Source of the DNA: Methylophaga thalassica MP
GTDB lineage: Bacteria > Pseudomonadota > Gammaproteobacteria > Nitrosococcales > Methylophagaceae
Assembly: GCF_000214595.1 (NCBI RefSeq)
Contig: NZ_AFIG01000001.1
Coordinates: forward strand, 2,150,382 to 2,214,381
Length of the DNA: 64,000 bases
Reading direction: 5' to 3'
In this document: positions 46,223 through 57,375 of the stretch, one piece after another
Layout: each line of letters opens with the position of its first letter
Position numbering within the stretch: the stretch's first letter is position 1
Made by a program: the position numbers and the translations under genes
Notes under the pieces: model-generated
Told to the model about the DNA's origin: nothing
Database searches by the model: none
Seen by the model: the letters and a program-made list of their open reading frames with translations, nothing else

Positions 46223-47248
46223 TTATTGCACTTTATCTTTGTCATTAAAGAAGTTTTTCACCTGCTGCACAATAAGATCTGGTTTGATATCCATACAGGC
46301 AAATGGCGTATCCAAATGACACTTACTTTGTGCGCAATACTGACAATCAATATGTTTCTCTGCTGAGACTTCTGCTCCGAGAATGGATGGAGGCAAAGGG
46401 CCAGTGATCATATAAGATGGACAATCAACCAGCCTGGCTAACCACTGTGTCGCTGTTGCTACGGTAATTAATAAGTCCGTTTTCGCCAAACGCCCGAGCG
46501 TGACATCCATGCTCACTTCACCATTAAACTCGCTCCACACATAATAACCTTCATCTTCCAGTAAACGCTTCAATTCGTCCTTATAGGGATATTGTTTACT
46601 GGCAATACGTCCAGAAGTCGATAAAGCAATAACTCTTTGCCGCTCACCGCATGGAAAAGTCACGGTTTTATCAAAGTTATCCAAAGAAATATCGATAGTT
46701 TCAGGGAACTGACAACACTGATTTAAGTAAAACTGTGGATAGGCCATTTCAGCATATTCAGGCTTATCCCACCAACGCTCAAACCACTGGGCCATATTAG
46801 GAAAGGTACTTTCTATGTATTGCCATGGCTGTTGAACATATGATTGTTGAATTTCAAAGGTTAACAATGATGAAAATAGCTCTTGCATCGACATTTGCAG
46901 ATAGTTACCCGCGATGGGCAGCCCCATATCTTTAAGACATCTAGCCAGCACACAAGGCATAAACCAAGTATCAAGATTAATAATCTGATCGTATTCTTCG
47001 TAAGCAAGATATTCGGCCAAATCAATAAAGCGAGGTAAGGCTTCCTGCATTTCAGACGGCCACTGTTCTGACGTCACCATATGCACTTTATCAATTTCGG
47101 GCATCAAGCCCATCAGTTCAGCGCCAACATTAAATGTCATCACGTCCAGCTCGGCATCAGGGTAGAGTTGTCGCATTATCTTGGCTGCAGGTAATAATAT
47201 GGAAGCCACATCACCTAAGCCCATCATCCTTAATAATAAGATTTTCAT
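46223..47248 (-). CDS. Glycosyltransferase family 9-like protein
   Basis: A 341-residue protein starting KILLLRMMGLGDVASILLPAAKIMRQLYPDAELD, the heptosyltransferase-type (GT9) N-terminus. The C-terminal half has LGRLAKTDLLITVATATQWLARLVDCPSYMITGP, the nucleotide-sugar-binding region. A Cys cluster (CQYCAQSKCHLDTPFACM) near the end is common in GT9 members. Acceptor and sugar unknown; possibly lipopolysaccharide core or protein glycosylation. It is not next to other lipopolysaccharide-core genes. Confidence 0.8.
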   Translation of the reverse strand: MKILLLRMMGLGDVASILLPAAKIMRQLYPDAELDVMTFNVGAELMGLMPEIDKVHMVTSEQWPSEMQEALPRFIDLAEYLAYEEYDQIINLDTWFMPCVLARCLKDMGLPIAGNYLQMSMQELFSSLLTFEIQQSYVQQPWQYIESTFPNMAQWFERWWDKPEYAEMAYPQFYLNQCCQFPETIDISLDNFDKTVTFPCGERQRVIALSTSGRIASKQYPYKDELKRLLEDEGYYVWSEFNGEVSMDVTLGRLAKTDLLITVATATQWLARLVDCPSYMITGPLPPSILGAEVSAEKHIDCQYCAQSKCHLDTPFACMDIKPDLIVQQVKNFFNDKDKVQ

Positions 47249-47373
47249 ACTAGTATTCTGTCATTTAAGAAACCTAATACTAACAATCCTTTGAGCATAG
47301 GGTGTAATAAGTTGTACTTGATAGTACATAGTAGTGAAACGTCAGTAAGTCAGAAAAAATCTTATGCTAGAAC

Positions 47374-48426
47374 TCAAGAGCCAAACATTGTACCCACTTG
47401 CTGGGTCAACTCGGCTGAACGGTTTGGGTTGCGTAATGCTGTCATCACTAATTCACGCATACCAGGCATAAACATTAAATCTGCCAGTATATGGCTAAAG
47501 CCTTCATAACCAGCTTCATTAACAGCGAGTTTTTCAACAAATAGCTGACACAGTTCTGAAGACTCAAGTACTTTCCAGCAACGACCGGCAATCACGGCTA
47601 ACACTTCAATATGACGACTGATATCAGACACAAGCGTCTGCTTGACCATACTCTCAACCATGCCCTGAGCAGAGGTATTAGAGACAGCCCTCAGACAAGC
47701 ACAAACCTCAGTTATATCAGGCTGATTTTGCTCTAACTCATTTTTAAGCCGCCACTGCAAAGCCTCAACCATATTATTCGCTGGTTCAGCATTTTCCATA
47801 AATGAAGTCAGCATATGAAAGGGTTGAGGTGGAAGCTGGGGTAAGGTTTGAATTAACGCTTTTGTCAGCGTTTTATCATCAGTTCTCACCGCAATATCGG
47901 CAACGCCCTGCATGCCAAGAACTTGCCAACTATCAAACGGTTTCTGCCCAGTAAAGTAGTCGTATGCTGCCTCGTAAAATGACGAAGGTCTTAAGCTAAG
48001 ACTTTTGGTTGCCTGTGCATTAAAAGCCGCCATCCGATCTTCGCGTGGATTGAAGCTATAAGGACTATCTTTTAATGCGCCTTCAATATACTTGCCATCA
48101 GCAGCAGCGAGTAAATACTCACCTACCCTATCCAGCACCATTACCAGAAACTCGTCACGAGCGGCCTGAATTAATAGGCCCTGTTCATCGAGAGGAAACT
48201 TGAGAAACCAGACATAGTGTCTGTCTGTGAATTGTGGATGCCAAAAGATAATGCCAAATAGAGCGGTACGTTGGAATGGATACGGATAAGGTACTTCAGC
48301 CGCTTCAAAACGAGTAAATTTCTTAGCACTCAGTTTGGTGACTCTACGCCCCATATCAAAGACACGATAATGGGCGCCACTCTGCTCCAGAAACTCACTC
48401 AGGGTGGTAATAGTATTTTCGCTCAT
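47374..48426 (-). CDS. DUF3549 family protein
   Basis: A 350-residue cytosolic-looking protein starting ENTITTLSEFLEQSGAHYRVFDMGRRVTKLS, which I associate with DUF3549 of gammaproteobacteria. The middle has an aromatic-rich strand region (FQRTALFGIIFWHPQ, HYVWFLKFPLDEQG); the C-terminal half is alpha-helical and repeat-like (residues 170-345). Function unknown. It lies 13 bp after argJ, so it is probably the last gene of secA-argJ-DUF3549. No terminator is evident in the 125-bp gap to the next gene. Confidence 0.8.
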   Translation of the reverse strand: MSENTITTLSEFLEQSGAHYRVFDMGRRVTKLSAKKFTRFEAAEVPYPYPFQRTALFGIIFWHPQFTDRHYVWFLKFPLDEQGLLIQAARDEFLVMVLDRVGEYLLAAADGKYIEGALKDSPYSFNPREDRMAAFNAQATKSLSLRPSSFYEAAYDYFTGQKPFDSWQVLGMQGVADIAVRTDDKTLTKALIQTLPQLPPQPFHMLTSFMENAEPANNMVEALQWRLKNELEQNQPDITEVCACLRAVSNTSAQGMVESMVKQTLVSDISRHIEVLAVIAGRCWKVLESSELCQLFVEKLAVNEAGYEGFSHILADLMFMPGMRELVMTALRNPNRSAELTQQVGTMFGS

Positions 48427-48439
48427 TGTTTGCTCTAAT

Positions 48440-49666
48440 TCAGGTGCGATACTCAGCGTTAATTTTTACGTAGTCGTAAGAAAAGTCACAGGTCCAGACT
48501 TGATCATAGGCATCACCTCGGTTCAATTTCACCGTGATAGTAATTTCTGGCTCAGCCATCACAGCCTGGCCTTTTTCTTCAGTATAACTATTCTCAGGTT
48601 GACCAGATTCAACAATACAGACATCACCAATAAAAATAGACACGCCTGATAAATCAAAATCTATTAGACCACTTCGGCCAACGGCCGCCAGGATTCGTCC
48701 CCAGTTTGGATCAGACGCAAACGATGCGGTTTTTACTAATGGCGAATGGGCAATGGTATAAGCCACTTGACGACACTCTTCCTGACTTTGGCCTTGTTCA
48801 ACATTGATGGTAATAAACTTGGTGGCACCTTCACCGTCACGCACAATCGCTTGAGCCAGATAACGACACACATCAGTAATCGCTTCCTGCAAAGTTTCAC
48901 CTTCAGCGGTGCTGATTTGTTTAATTTCTGCATTGCCAGCCTGGCAGGTTGCCATTAATACACAAGCATCATTGGTTGATGTATCACCATCTACCGTGAT
49001 GCGATTGAATGACTGTCCCATGGCATTATTAAGCATTGTCTTTAATACTGCAGGTTCAATATTGGCATCAGTCGCAATATACGCCAGCATGGTGGCCATA
49101 TCAGGCCGGATCATGCCGGATCCTTTTGATATGCCTGTAATCGTGATGGTTTTGCCATCAAGCTTTAACTGAACAGATTTTGCTTTAGCAATGGTATCAG
49201 TGGTCATTATGCCCTGGGCGGCAGCTAGCCAATTATCTTCAGATAAACGACTATAGGCTTCCGGCAATACTGCACTGATTTTATCAACAGGTAGCGGCTG
49301 ACCAATGACGCCTGTAGAGAAAGGTAAAACGCTGGCCTCATTGACATTGGCTACATCGGCGACAGCCTGACAACAGGATTTTGCGGCTAAAAGGCCTACA
49401 TCCCCGGTACCGGCATTAGCATTGCCAGAATTGATCAGTAAATAGCGTGACGCTTCACTGCTTTGATGTTGTTTAGCCACAATAACAGGGGCGGCACAAA
49501 ACGCATTTTTTGTATAAACAGCTGCTGTTTGTGTACCTTCGGCCAGTTCAATCAAAACAACATCTTGTCGACCAGGCTTTTTTATTCCTGCACTTGCTGT
49601 GGCAAGCCGGATACCTTTAACAGCTAATAATGCTTCTGCAGTAGGTGCTGACAAATTCACTGCCAT
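48440..49666 (-). CDS. argJ: Glutamate N-acetyltransferase / amino-acid acetyltransferase
   Basis: Transfers acetyl from N-acetylornithine to glutamate in the arginine acetyl cycle; a bifunctional form also uses acetyl-CoA. 408 residues. The self-cleavage site is Ala191-Thr192 in MIRPDMATMLAYIATD, with Thr192 the nucleophile. NSGNANAGTG and DGDTSTNDACVLMA are family motifs, and the C-terminus ends CDFSYDYVKINAEYRT. The ATG overlaps the secA stop (TAATG), a translational-coupling arrangement. Confidence 0.96.
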   Translation of the reverse strand: MAVNLSAPTAEALLAVKGIRLATASAGIKKPGRQDVVLIELAEGTQTAAVYTKNAFCAAPVIVAKQHQSSEASRYLLINSGNANAGTGDVGLLAAKSCCQAVADVANVNEASVLPFSTGVIGQPLPVDKISAVLPEAYSRLSEDNWLAAAQGIMTTDTIAKAKSVQLKLDGKTITITGISKGSGMIRPDMATMLAYIATDANIEPAVLKTMLNNAMGQSFNRITVDGDTSTNDACVLMATCQAGNAEIKQISTAEGETLQEAITDVCRYLAQAIVRDGEGATKFITINVEQGQSQEECRQVAYTIAHSPLVKTASFASDPNWGRILAAVGRSGLIDFDLSGVSIFIGDVCIVESGQPENSYTEEKGQAVMAEPEITITVKLNRGDAYDQVWTCDFSYDYVKINAEYRT

Positions 49667-52386
49667 TAACTAATCGCTCCGTGACACTGTTTAAACTTCT
49701 TACCACTGCCACAAGGGCAAGGATCATTACGTCCCACTTTATTACCTTCACGTGTGTAAGGCTGATGTGCCGCTAAATCTTCTTGTTGATTGTCTTCACT
49801 GCTGGCTAATTGCTGAGCCTGCTCATGTTGATATTCCATTTCAGCCGTTTGTCGGCGTTGTTCTTCAACAGCTTCCACATCTTCTTCGGCACGAACCTGA
49901 ACACGTGAAATCAACTTGATTACTTCATGTTTAATATTATCCAGCATGGTTTTAAACAGACTGAACGATTCACGTTTATATTCTTGCTTAGGATCTTTTT
50001 GCGCATAACCACGTAAGTTGATACCGGTACGTAAATAATCCATCTGCGCCAGATGATCTTTCCATTGCGAATCCAGCGTCTGCAACATGATGGCTTTTTC
50101 AAAATGACGCATCAATTCTTCACCAACCGCCTGTTCTTTCTGTTTATAGGCTTTTTCAGCTTCTTCTACGATACGTTCACGTAATGATTCTTCATGCAGT
50201 GAATCATCTTGTTCTAACCACGTTCTAACCGGCGCATCTAAAGCAAACTCTTCACGCAGCGCTTCTTCAAGACCAGCAGTATCCCACTGTTCATCAATGC
50301 TATTAGGCGGAATATACAAACTGATAACATCATTAATTACACTACTGCGCATTGATGTGATGGTTTCTGACACATCATCAGCCGCCATTAATTCATTACG
50401 TTGCTCATAAACGACTTTACGCTGGTCATTGGCGACATCATCAAACTCAAGTAACTGTTTACGAATATCAAAGTTATGACCTTCAACTTTACGCTGCGCA
50501 TTTTCAATCGCACGGGATACCCAAGGATGCTCAATGGCTTCACCCTCTTCCATACCTAATTTCTGCATCAAACCAGCCATACGCTCTGACGCAAAAATAC
50601 GCATTAAATTATCTTCAAGCGATAAGTAAAAACGTGTTGAACCAGGATCACCCTGACGGCCAGAACGACCACGCAACTGATTATCAATACGACGAGACTC
50701 ATGACGCTCTGTACCGATGATATGCAAGCCACCTGCTGCTAACACAGCTTCATGACGGTTCATCCACTCCTGACGAATTTTTTGTTTTTGTTCTTCACTG
50801 GTGTCTTCCGGTAACGCCTCTAATTCTGCTTCCAGGCTGCCACCCAGTACGATATCAGTACCGCGACCAGCCATATTTGTTGCAATAGTCACCGCTGAAG
50901 GCATACCCGCATTGGCAATAATATGCGCTTCTTTTTCGTGAAACTTCGCGTTGAGCACTTCATGCGGAATTTTGGCTTTTTTAAGCAAACTATGAAGGTA
51001 TTCTGAACTTTCAATCGATGCGGTACCCACTAACACAGGTTGGCCACGTTTCACACAATCTTTCACATCTTCCAGAATAGCGTCGTACTTTTCTTTCGCC
51101 GTTAGGTAAATACGGTCCGCTTCATCCTTACGCAGCATTTCTTTATGTGTCGGAATAACCACCACTTCCAAACCATAAATAGACTGAAGCTCATAAGCTT
51201 CGGTATCAGCCGTACCGGTCATACCTGACAATTTGTTATACAAACGGAAGTAGTTCTGGAATGTAATTGACGCTAATGTTTGATTCTCATTTTGAATCTT
51301 CACATTTTCCTTAGCTTCAACAGCTTGATGCAGACCTTCAGACCACCGACGGCCCGGCATACTTCTACCCGTGAACTCGTCAACAATCACAATTTGATTA
51401 TCTTGCACAATATAATCGACATCTCGTTGGAACAGCACATGTGCACGCAGTGCGGCTGTTACGTGATGCATCAGGCCGATATTTGCCGCGTCGTACAAAC
51501 TGGCATCAGCAGATAACAAACCGATATCGGTCAGCATGGATTCAATTTTTTCATGACCCGATTCAGTAAAATGAACCTGCTTATTTTTCTCATCCAGGGT
51601 GAAATCACCAGGCACAGTGACATCATCACCCTCACCTTCTTGTTTGCTCAGGCTTGGAATGAGTGTATTAATTTTCTGATATAACTCAGAGCTGTCTTCC
51701 GCGGGACCAGAGATAATGAGCGGTGTTCTTGCTTCATCGATTAGGATCGAGTCAACTTCATCGATAACAGCAAAATGTAATTCTCGTTGAACCTTCTCTT
51801 CAAGACGGAACGCCATATTGTCTCGAAGATAATCAAAGCCAAATTCATTATTGGTGCCGTATGTAATATCACAGGCATAGGCTTCGCGTCGGTCATCATT
51901 AGACAGACCGCCAACAATTACGCCAGTTGTCAGTCCGAGAAAGCCATACAGTTTGCCCATTTGGGTAGCATCACGTTTTGCCAGATAATCATTAACTGTG
52001 ATGACATGAACACCTTTACCTTCAAGTGCATTCAAATAGACGGCGAGTGTCGCCACCAGGGTTTTACCTTCACCGGTTTTCATCTCAGCGACTTTGCCAT
52101 CATTCAGCACCATACCGCCGATCAACTGCACATCGAAATGACGCATGCCAAGCACACGTTTACTGGCTTCACGTACCACGGCAAACGCTTCGGTCAATAA
52201 ATCATCCGTAGTCTGTCCATCGGCAAGGCGTTGTTTGAATTCTTGCGTTTTAGCCTGTAATGCCGGGTCATCAAGTTGCTCTATTTCGGTCTCAAACTTG
52301 GCAATCTCATCTATGTACTTACGCATTTTTTTTAATACGCGCTCGTTACGACTACCAAAAATTTTACTGAAAAACTTGCTAACCAT
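49666..52386 (-). CDS. secA: Preprotein translocase ATPase SecA
   Basis: Motor ATPase driving export through SecYEG. 906 residues with Walker [25 protein letters not shown], Walker B region [31 protein letters not shown], and [20 protein letters not shown]. The C-terminal zinc finger [19 protein letters not shown] binds SecB and phospholipid. The neighbour order secA, M23 peptidase, DUF721, lpxC matches Pseudomonas. No secM-like arrest peptide is visible upstream. Confidence 0.98.
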   Translation of the reverse strand: MVSKFFSKIFGSRNERVLKKMRKYIDEIAKFETEIEQLDDPALQAKTQEFKQRLADGQTTDDLLTEAFAVVREASKRVLGMRHFDVQLIGGMVLNDGKVAEMKTGEGKTLVATLAVYLNALEGKGVHVITVNDYLAKRDATQMGKLYGFLGLTTGVIVGGLSNDDRREAYACDITYGTNNEFGFDYLRDNMAFRLEEKVQRELHFAVIDEVDSILIDEARTPLIISGPAEDSSELYQKINTLIPSLSKQEGEGDDVTVPGDFTLDEKNKQVHFTESGHEKIESMLTDIGLLSADASLYDAANIGLMHHVTAALRAHVLFQRDVDYIVQDNQIVIVDEFTGRSMPGRRWSEGLHQAVEAKENVKIQNENQTLASITFQNYFRLYNKLSGMTGTADTEAYELQSIYGLEVVVIPTHKEMLRKDEADRIYLTAKEKYDAILEDVKDCVKRGQPVLVGTASIESSEYLHSLLKKAKIPHEVLNAKFHEKEAHIIANAGMPSAVTIATNMAGRGTDIVLGGSLEAELEALPEDTSEEQKQKIRQEWMNRHEAVLAAGGLHIIGTERHESRRIDNQLRGRSGRQGDPGSTRFYLSLEDNLMRIFASERMAGLMQKLGMEEGEAIEHPWVSRAIENAQRKVEGHNFDIRKQLLEFDDVANDQRKVVYEQRNELMAADDVSETITSMRSSVINDVISLYIPPNSIDEQWDTAGLEEALREEFALDAPVRTWLEQDDSLHEESLRERIVEEAEKAYKQKEQAVGEELMRHFEKAIMLQTLDSQWKDHLAQMDYLRTGINLRGYAQKDPKQEYKRESFSLFKTMLDNIKHEVIKLISRVQVRAEEDVEAVEEQRRQTAEMEYQHEQAQQLASSEDNQQEDLAAHQPYTREGNKVGRNDPCPCGSGKKFKQCHGAIS

Positions 52387-52451
52387 TTTTTCGCCTTACA
52401 CTGTGTTGACTTCGGCGTGAACGAACACCGATAAAAAGTAATAAATTTGTG

Positions 52452-52457
52452 ATTATA
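52452..52457 (-). promoter_or_regulatory. Probable -10 of secA-argJ
   Basis: A consensus TATAAT lies on the minus strand 66 bp upstream of the secA ATG, inside the 151-bp gap after the M23 gene. The -35 is not convincing. Confidence 0.4.
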
Positions 52458-52537
52458 ACGCGGACAAAGTCAGCGTTTGTAGATCACACTGTTTCATGTG
52501 GAGACTTCCCACGGATAAAACAAGAGCTAAAAAGAAT

Positions 52538-53449
52538 TTACTTGATAAAACTATAAGGATTGATATGTTGACCGTCTCGCAATACTTCATAGTGAACATG
52601 TGGCCCGGTTGATCGGCCTGTAGAGCCCATCAGTGCTACTATCTCACCTTTGGTTACACGCTCACCCTTGCTTACTTTGATCGTTTTATTGTGCGCGTAT
52701 CGTGTGACATAACCATTGCCATGATCGATTTCAACTAAACCGCCGTAACCTCCACGATCACCTACCCAACTCACAATACCATCAGCAACAGCCATAACCG
52801 GACTATTTTCTTTTGCTGCGATATCAATTCCTTCATGAAAGGTTTTTTTACCATTAAAGGGATCAATACGATTACCATAGAATGATGATACCCAGCCATT
52901 CTTGACGGGTTTACCTTCAGGGATACCCGCTGCAATGTTTTCCTTTGTTATCAGGTATTCCTCAAGCGCGTTTAGTGTGTCGCTCTGACCACGTAATTGA
53001 CTGGAAAGCTGTTGTATCCCACGATCTAATGCTTCACTACCCAGTGGTGAACCATCATGCTCAATGCCGCCCTGCCCCGGATGTTCATCTAACGAAAAGT
53101 CTTCTGTATCGAATCCGGCAATTTGCGCTAAGCGTTCGCTGAACATCTTCAAACGAATCGTTTCCGCCTGCAAGCCACCTAATTGCTTTGCATAAAATTC
53201 TTGCAGATTTTCTTCTTGATTATTGCTAGCCAGAGTCTGATTCGTATCGGTTGGCTTTGGAGTTGAAGTGAGAGGAGGTACAGGAAGAGGATTTTCAATA
53301 ACGCGATCGGTATAAAGCCATTTAGCGAGGCTATAACTGCTCACACTGATCAAACACGTTAACATCAGCATGAGTATCAACAACGTCGATCGCGTCAAAT
53401 GCCAATGCTTATGGGTCTTGCTGTTTGAGGATATAATGATAACCTGCAT
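52538..53449 (-). CDS. M23 family metallopeptidase, inner-membrane anchored
   Basis: A 303-residue protein with one N-terminal membrane helix (about 19-43), a periplasmic coiled-coil region (about 85-165), and a C-terminal LytM/M23 domain with zinc ligands in FHEGIDIAA (His, Asp) and GPHVHYEV (His) and catalytic His in RYAHN. All catalytic residues are present, so an active peptidoglycan endopeptidase is expected. An AAGGAT ribosome site is good. It is divergent from dciA with only 27 bp between starts. Confidence 0.9.
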   Translation of the reverse strand: MQVIIISSNSKTHKHWHLTRSTLLILMLMLTCLISVSSYSLAKWLYTDRVIENPLPVPPLTSTPKPTDTNQTLASNNQEENLQEFYAKQLGGLQAETIRLKMFSERLAQIAGFDTEDFSLDEHPGQGGIEHDGSPLGSEALDRGIQQLSSQLRGQSDTLNALEEYLITKENIAAGIPEGKPVKNGWVSSFYGNRIDPFNGKKTFHEGIDIAAKENSPVMAVADGIVSWVGDRGGYGGLVEIDHGNGYVTRYAHNKTIKVSKGERVTKGEIVALMGSTGRSTGPHVHYEVLRDGQHINPYSFIK

Positions 53450-53476
53450 TGTTATCCTTTTTCAGTCACTTAAAAT

Positions 53477-53929
53477 ATGTCAAAAAAACCTGAGCGCATA
53501 AACCAACTCTATCAAAACGATAACCAGATGAAATGGTTATCAATTCGCGCCCAAAAACTGAACAAGCTTAACACCATTTTGCAAAAAAGCCTGCCTTTAA
53601 AATTTAGTAATCATTGCACATTGGCAAACATCACGGAAGACAAAATTGTCATCCTCACCGACAAAGCCAATTATGCCAGTCTATTGCGCTTTCAAGCTGC
53701 CTTTATTTGCAGTACTTTATCAGCGCATTTACCTAAACCAATCAAAAAACTTGAAGTAAAAGTTCGACCACAGTCTGAACCACTGAAACAGAAAACACTT
53801 CCGAATACACTTCGTGTTTCTGCAAAAACAGCAGACCTTCTCGAAAGTACAGCCGCTGAAATGCAAGACGGCCCGTTAAAGGCCGCCTTGAATAAATTAG
53901 CTAAACGTCAAGCCCAGAAAAAGGATTAA
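53477..53929 (+). CDS. dciA: DUF721 protein, DciA-type helicase operator
   Basis: A 150-residue basic protein. DUF721 proteins in this syntenic position (between M23/secA and lpxC) correspond to Pseudomonas DciA, which helps load the replicative helicase DnaB in bacteria lacking DnaC. The KH-like DUF721 core is [31 protein letters not shown]; the C-terminal tail is Lys-rich and disordered. It is the only plus-strand gene in the 46-64 kb block and overlaps the convergent lpxC stop by 4 bp. Its ribosome site is weak. Confidence 0.82.
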   Translation: MSKKPERINQLYQNDNQMKWLSIRAQKLNKLNTILQKSLPLKFSNHCTLANITEDKIVILTDKANYASLLRFQAAFICSTLSAHLPKPIKKLEVKVRPQSEPLKQKTLPNTLRVSAKTADLLESTAAEMQDGPLKAALNKLAKRQAQKKD

Positions 53930-54843
53930 CCTGAGATAGAAGCTGCAGGTCGACTGAAAAGAATGGGGGCATCTTTATCGTCTTCAAAGCTTACTAATTC
54001 CCAAGCATCTTCTTGAGCTAATAATTTCCGTAACAATTTATTATTCACTTCATGGCCTGATTTATGACCTTTAAAGGCACCAATCAGACTATGTCCAAGT
54101 AAATATAAATCACCGATGGCATCCAAGACTTTATGACGAACAAATTCGTCTTCGTAGCGTAAACCATCTTCATTTAAGACACGGTAATCATCAACCACAA
54201 TGGCATTGTCCATACTGCCACCTAACGCCAGATTATTTTCGCGTAACTTTTCGATATCTTTCATAAAACCAAAGGTACGAGCACGGCTTACTTCACGGAC
54301 AAACGATGTGGAGGAGAAATCAACATCGACTTGTTGGGGACGTCCGGTAAAAGCTGGATGCTCAAAATCAATAGTGAAAGACACTTTGAAGCCATCAAAT
54401 GGCTCAAACTTCGCCCATTTATCACCATCTTCCATCATCACTGGTTTTTTGATTCGAATAAACTGTTTAGCAACATTCTGCTCTTCGATACCTGCTGACT
54501 GTACCAAGAAAACAAATGGACCAGCACTGCCGTCCATAATAGGTACTTCAGCCGCATTCAGATCAATATAAGCATTATCGATACCTAATCCGGCAAACGC
54601 AGATAATAAATGCTCTACTGTCGAAACGCGCTGACCATGTTCAATCAGCGTGGTTGATAAGGCTGTTTCACCGACATTCTCAACTTTCGCCTGAATCTCA
54701 ACTACAGGGTCGAGATCAACTCTACGAAAAATGATGCCTGTATTAGGGGCAGCAGGACGCAGGGTCAGATAAACCATCTCACCACTATGCAAACCGACAC
54801 CGGTCGCACGAATCACATTCTTCAATGTTCGTTGCTTTATCAC
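53926..54843 (-). CDS. lpxC: UDP-3-O-acyl-N-acetylglucosamine deacetylase
   Basis: Zinc enzyme for the committed step of lipid A synthesis. 305 residues. The zinc ligands fall in STVEHLLSA (His78) and [10 protein letters not shown] (His and Asp near 237-241); the catalytic His is in [10 protein letters not shown]. The C-terminal hydrophobic tail recognised by FtsH in enterics is not obvious (ends [11 protein letters not shown]). It lies 73 bp downstream of ftsZ at the end of the dcw cluster, as in E. coli. Confidence 0.97.
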   Translation of the reverse strand: MIKQRTLKNVIRATGVGLHSGEMVYLTLRPAAPNTGIIFRRVDLDPVVEIQAKVENVGETALSTTLIEHGQRVSTVEHLLSAFAGLGIDNAYIDLNAAEVPIMDGSAGPFVFLVQSAGIEEQNVAKQFIRIKKPVMMEDGDKWAKFEPFDGFKVSFTIDFEHPAFTGRPQQVDVDFSSTSFVREVSRARTFGFMKDIEKLRENNLALGGSMDNAIVVDDYRVLNEDGLRYEDEFVRHKVLDAIGDLYLLGHSLIGAFKGHKSGHEVNNKLLRKLLAQEDAWELVSFEDDKDAPILFSRPAASISG

Positions 54844-54916
54844 GGTGTATTACCCCCTTAAACAGTTACAGATCAAAGCATAATATCATAAGCACAATAT
54901 TAGCAGCTACACTAAA

Positions 54917-56071
54917 TTAATCAGCCTGGCGACGCAGGAAAGCCGGAATATCCAAATAATCCATATTGACATCACCATTGGCCACTTGTTTCTGCTGGCT
55001 ATCTTTACCATTGCGAATCACTGTTGGTTCATCATAATCAATTTCAACAGGCTTTTTCACAATTTCAATTTGTGGCGCAGCTTCTTCAGGCGCTTTTGCA
55101 ACGACGGCTCTAGGAGCTCCTAAACCAGTCGCGACAACGGTGACTCTCAATTCATCCGTCATATCCGGATCAATGACCGTTCCTACTACTACTGTGGCGT
55201 CATCTGAAGCAAATTCTTTAATGGTGTTACCCACTTCTTCGAATTCACCAATACTCATATCCAGACCAGCAGTAATATTAACTAACACACCACGAGCACC
55301 CGCTAAATCCACATCTTCCAATAATGGGCTTGAAACTGCGAGTTTCGCTGCTTCACGCGCGCGATGTTCACCTTTAGCATGACCTGTTCCCATCATCGCC
55401 ATACCCATTTCTGACATCACAGTTCTCACGTCAGCAAAGTCGACGTTAATCATACCTTCGCGAGTAATTAACTCTGCAATACCTTGTACTGCACCTAATA
55501 AGACGTCATTTGCTGATTTAAACGCATTCAGCAAGGTCATGTCCTTCCCTAATACTTTTAATAATTTTTCGTTAGGAATAGTGATAAGTGAATCAACATG
55601 TTGCCCTAACTCTTCAATACCCGCCTGCGCAATTTTCATACGCTTAGCACCTTCAAATGGGAAAGGTTTTGTGACAACTGCCACAGTTAAAATCCCCATT
55701 TCTTTAGCTACTTGTGCCACCACTGGTGCAGCACCTGTTCCTGTACCACCACCCATGCCTGCAGTGATGAACACCATATCAGCACCATCAATCACTTCCA
55801 TGATGCGTTCTCTGTCTTCCAATGCTGCCTGACGGCCTACATCAGGATTAGCACCTGCCCCCAGGCCTTTGGTGATATCACCACCAAGTTGTAACTGGGT
55901 AGTGGCAGAACTTTTACGTAATGCCTGTGCATCCGTATTAGCACTGATGAAATCCACCCCTTCAATTTGGTTGATGACCATATGCTCAAGCGCATTACCG
56001 CCACCACCACCAACACCAATCACTTTAATGATGGCATTCTCACTGTATGTATCAATTAATTCAAAAGTCAT
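54917..56071 (-). CDS. ftsZ: Cell division protein FtsZ
   Basis: Tubulin-like GTPase forming the Z-ring. 384 residues. The tubulin signature is [13 protein letters not shown], the N-terminus [25 protein letters not shown], and the T7-loop [11 protein letters not shown]. The conserved C-terminal peptide [15 protein letters not shown] binds FtsA and ZipA. 50-bp gap after ftsA. Confidence 0.98.
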   Translation of the reverse strand: MTFELIDTYSENAIIKVIGVGGGGGNALEHMVINQIEGVDFISANTDAQALRKSSATTQLQLGGDITKGLGAGANPDVGRQAALEDRERIMEVIDGADMVFITAGMGGGTGTGAAPVVAQVAKEMGILTVAVVTKPFPFEGAKRMKIAQAGIEELGQHVDSLITIPNEKLLKVLGKDMTLLNAFKSANDVLLGAVQGIAELITREGMINVDFADVRTVMSEMGMAMMGTGHAKGEHRAREAAKLAVSSPLLEDVDLAGARGVLVNITAGLDMSIGEFEEVGNTIKEFASDDATVVVGTVIDPDMTDELRVTVVATGLGAPRAVVAKAPEEAAPQIEIVKKPVEIDYDEPTVIRNGKDSQQKQVANGDVNMDYLDIPAFLRRQAD

Positions 56072-56121
56072 AACTTCTCCCCCAAAAAAATGTGTAAAAC
56101 AAACATGCTTAATTACTTAGC

Positions 56122-57375
56122 TTAAAAATTCCCCTGGAACCAGCTTTTCATTCTTGCCAGCATGCCTTTTAAGCCGTCACTTACTTTAATTTCACCATGC
56201 CCTGGGGCATGCTCCTGATTGCCGAATAACAGCAACCCAACACCTGTTGCATGAATTGGGTTACGCACCACATCCACAAGTCCCCCGACATGTTGTGGTA
56301 CTCCCAAACGCACAGGAAGGTGGAAGACCTCTTCAGCAAGCTCAATAGCGCCTTCCATTTTCGAACTACCGCCTGTCAGCACAATGCCGGCAGCCAATAA
56401 TTCTTCAAACCCACTCCGACGTAGTTCAGCCTGAACTAACATCAATAATTCTTCATAACGTGGCTCTACCACTTCAGCGAGTGTTTGTCTGGCAAGCTGA
56501 CGTGGAGGCCTGTCACCAACACTTGGTACTTCAATGGTTTCGTCTTCACGAGCCAGTTGAGTCAAAGCGCAGGCATATTTAATCTTGATTTCTTCGGCAT
56601 ATTGCGTTGGTGTACGTAATGCCACAGCGATGTCATTGGTGACCTGATCACCTGCAATAGGAATCACAGCAGTGTGTCGAATAGCACCATCAACAAACAC
56701 AGCAATATCCGTTGTGCCACCACCGATATCGACCAAACAAACACCTAATTCTTTTTCATCCTGGTCTAAGACGGAATAACTGGATGCCATTTGCTCAAGC
56801 ACAATGCCATCGACAGTCAAGCCACAACGCTCAATACATTTAGTAATGTTCTGTGCCGCACTCACTGCACCTGTGATCAAATGGACTTTGGCTTCCAGAC
56901 GTACGCCTGACATACCAATGGGTTCGCGAATGCCTTCCTGATTATCAATAATGTATTCCTGCGGCAAAACATGCAGTAACTGCTGGTCACCGGGGAAATG
57001 AACAGCACGTGCCGCATCCATGACACGGTCGAGATCACCTTGTGTCACTTCTTTATCGCGAATCGCCACGGTGCCATGTGAATTTAAACTGCGTATGTGG
57101 CTACCGGCAATCCCGGCATAAACAGAATAAATCTGGCAACCTGCCATCAGTTCAGCTTCTTCGATGGCACGCTGAATCGATTGTACGGTCGATTCGATAT
57201 TGACGACGACCCCTTTTTTCATACCTCTGGCTGGGTGAGAGCCAATGCCAATAATTTCGAGCGCATTATCATTTGGACCGGCATCAGGAACGGGAGCAGC
57301 GACGATAGCCACTACCTTTGATGTTCCGATATCCAATCCAACGATAAGTTCTCTTTCAGTTCGTTTCGACATCAT
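56122..57375 (-). CDS. ftsA: Cell division protein FtsA
   Basis: Actin-like ATPase that tethers FtsZ to the membrane. 417 residues. Phosphate loops LIVGLDIGTSKV and VDIGGGTTDIAVF, adenosine motif LTGGSSKMEG, and a C-terminal amphipathic membrane-targeting helix (GMLARMKSWFQGNF). The ATG overlaps the ftsQ stop by 4 bp. Confidence 0.97.
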   Translation of the reverse strand: MMSKRTERELIVGLDIGTSKVVAIVAAPVPDAGPNDNALEIIGIGSHPARGMKKGVVVNIESTVQSIQRAIEEAELMAGCQIYSVYAGIAGSHIRSLNSHGTVAIRDKEVTQGDLDRVMDAARAVHFPGDQQLLHVLPQEYIIDNQEGIREPIGMSGVRLEAKVHLITGAVSAAQNITKCIERCGLTVDGIVLEQMASSYSVLDQDEKELGVCLVDIGGGTTDIAVFVDGAIRHTAVIPIAGDQVTNDIAVALRTPTQYAEEIKIKYACALTQLAREDETIEVPSVGDRPPRQLARQTLAEVVEPRYEELLMLVQAELRRSGFEELLAAGIVLTGGSSKMEGAIELAEEVFHLPVRLGVPQHVGGLVDVVRNPIHATGVGLLLFGNQEHAPGHGEIKVSDGLKGMLARMKSWFQGNF

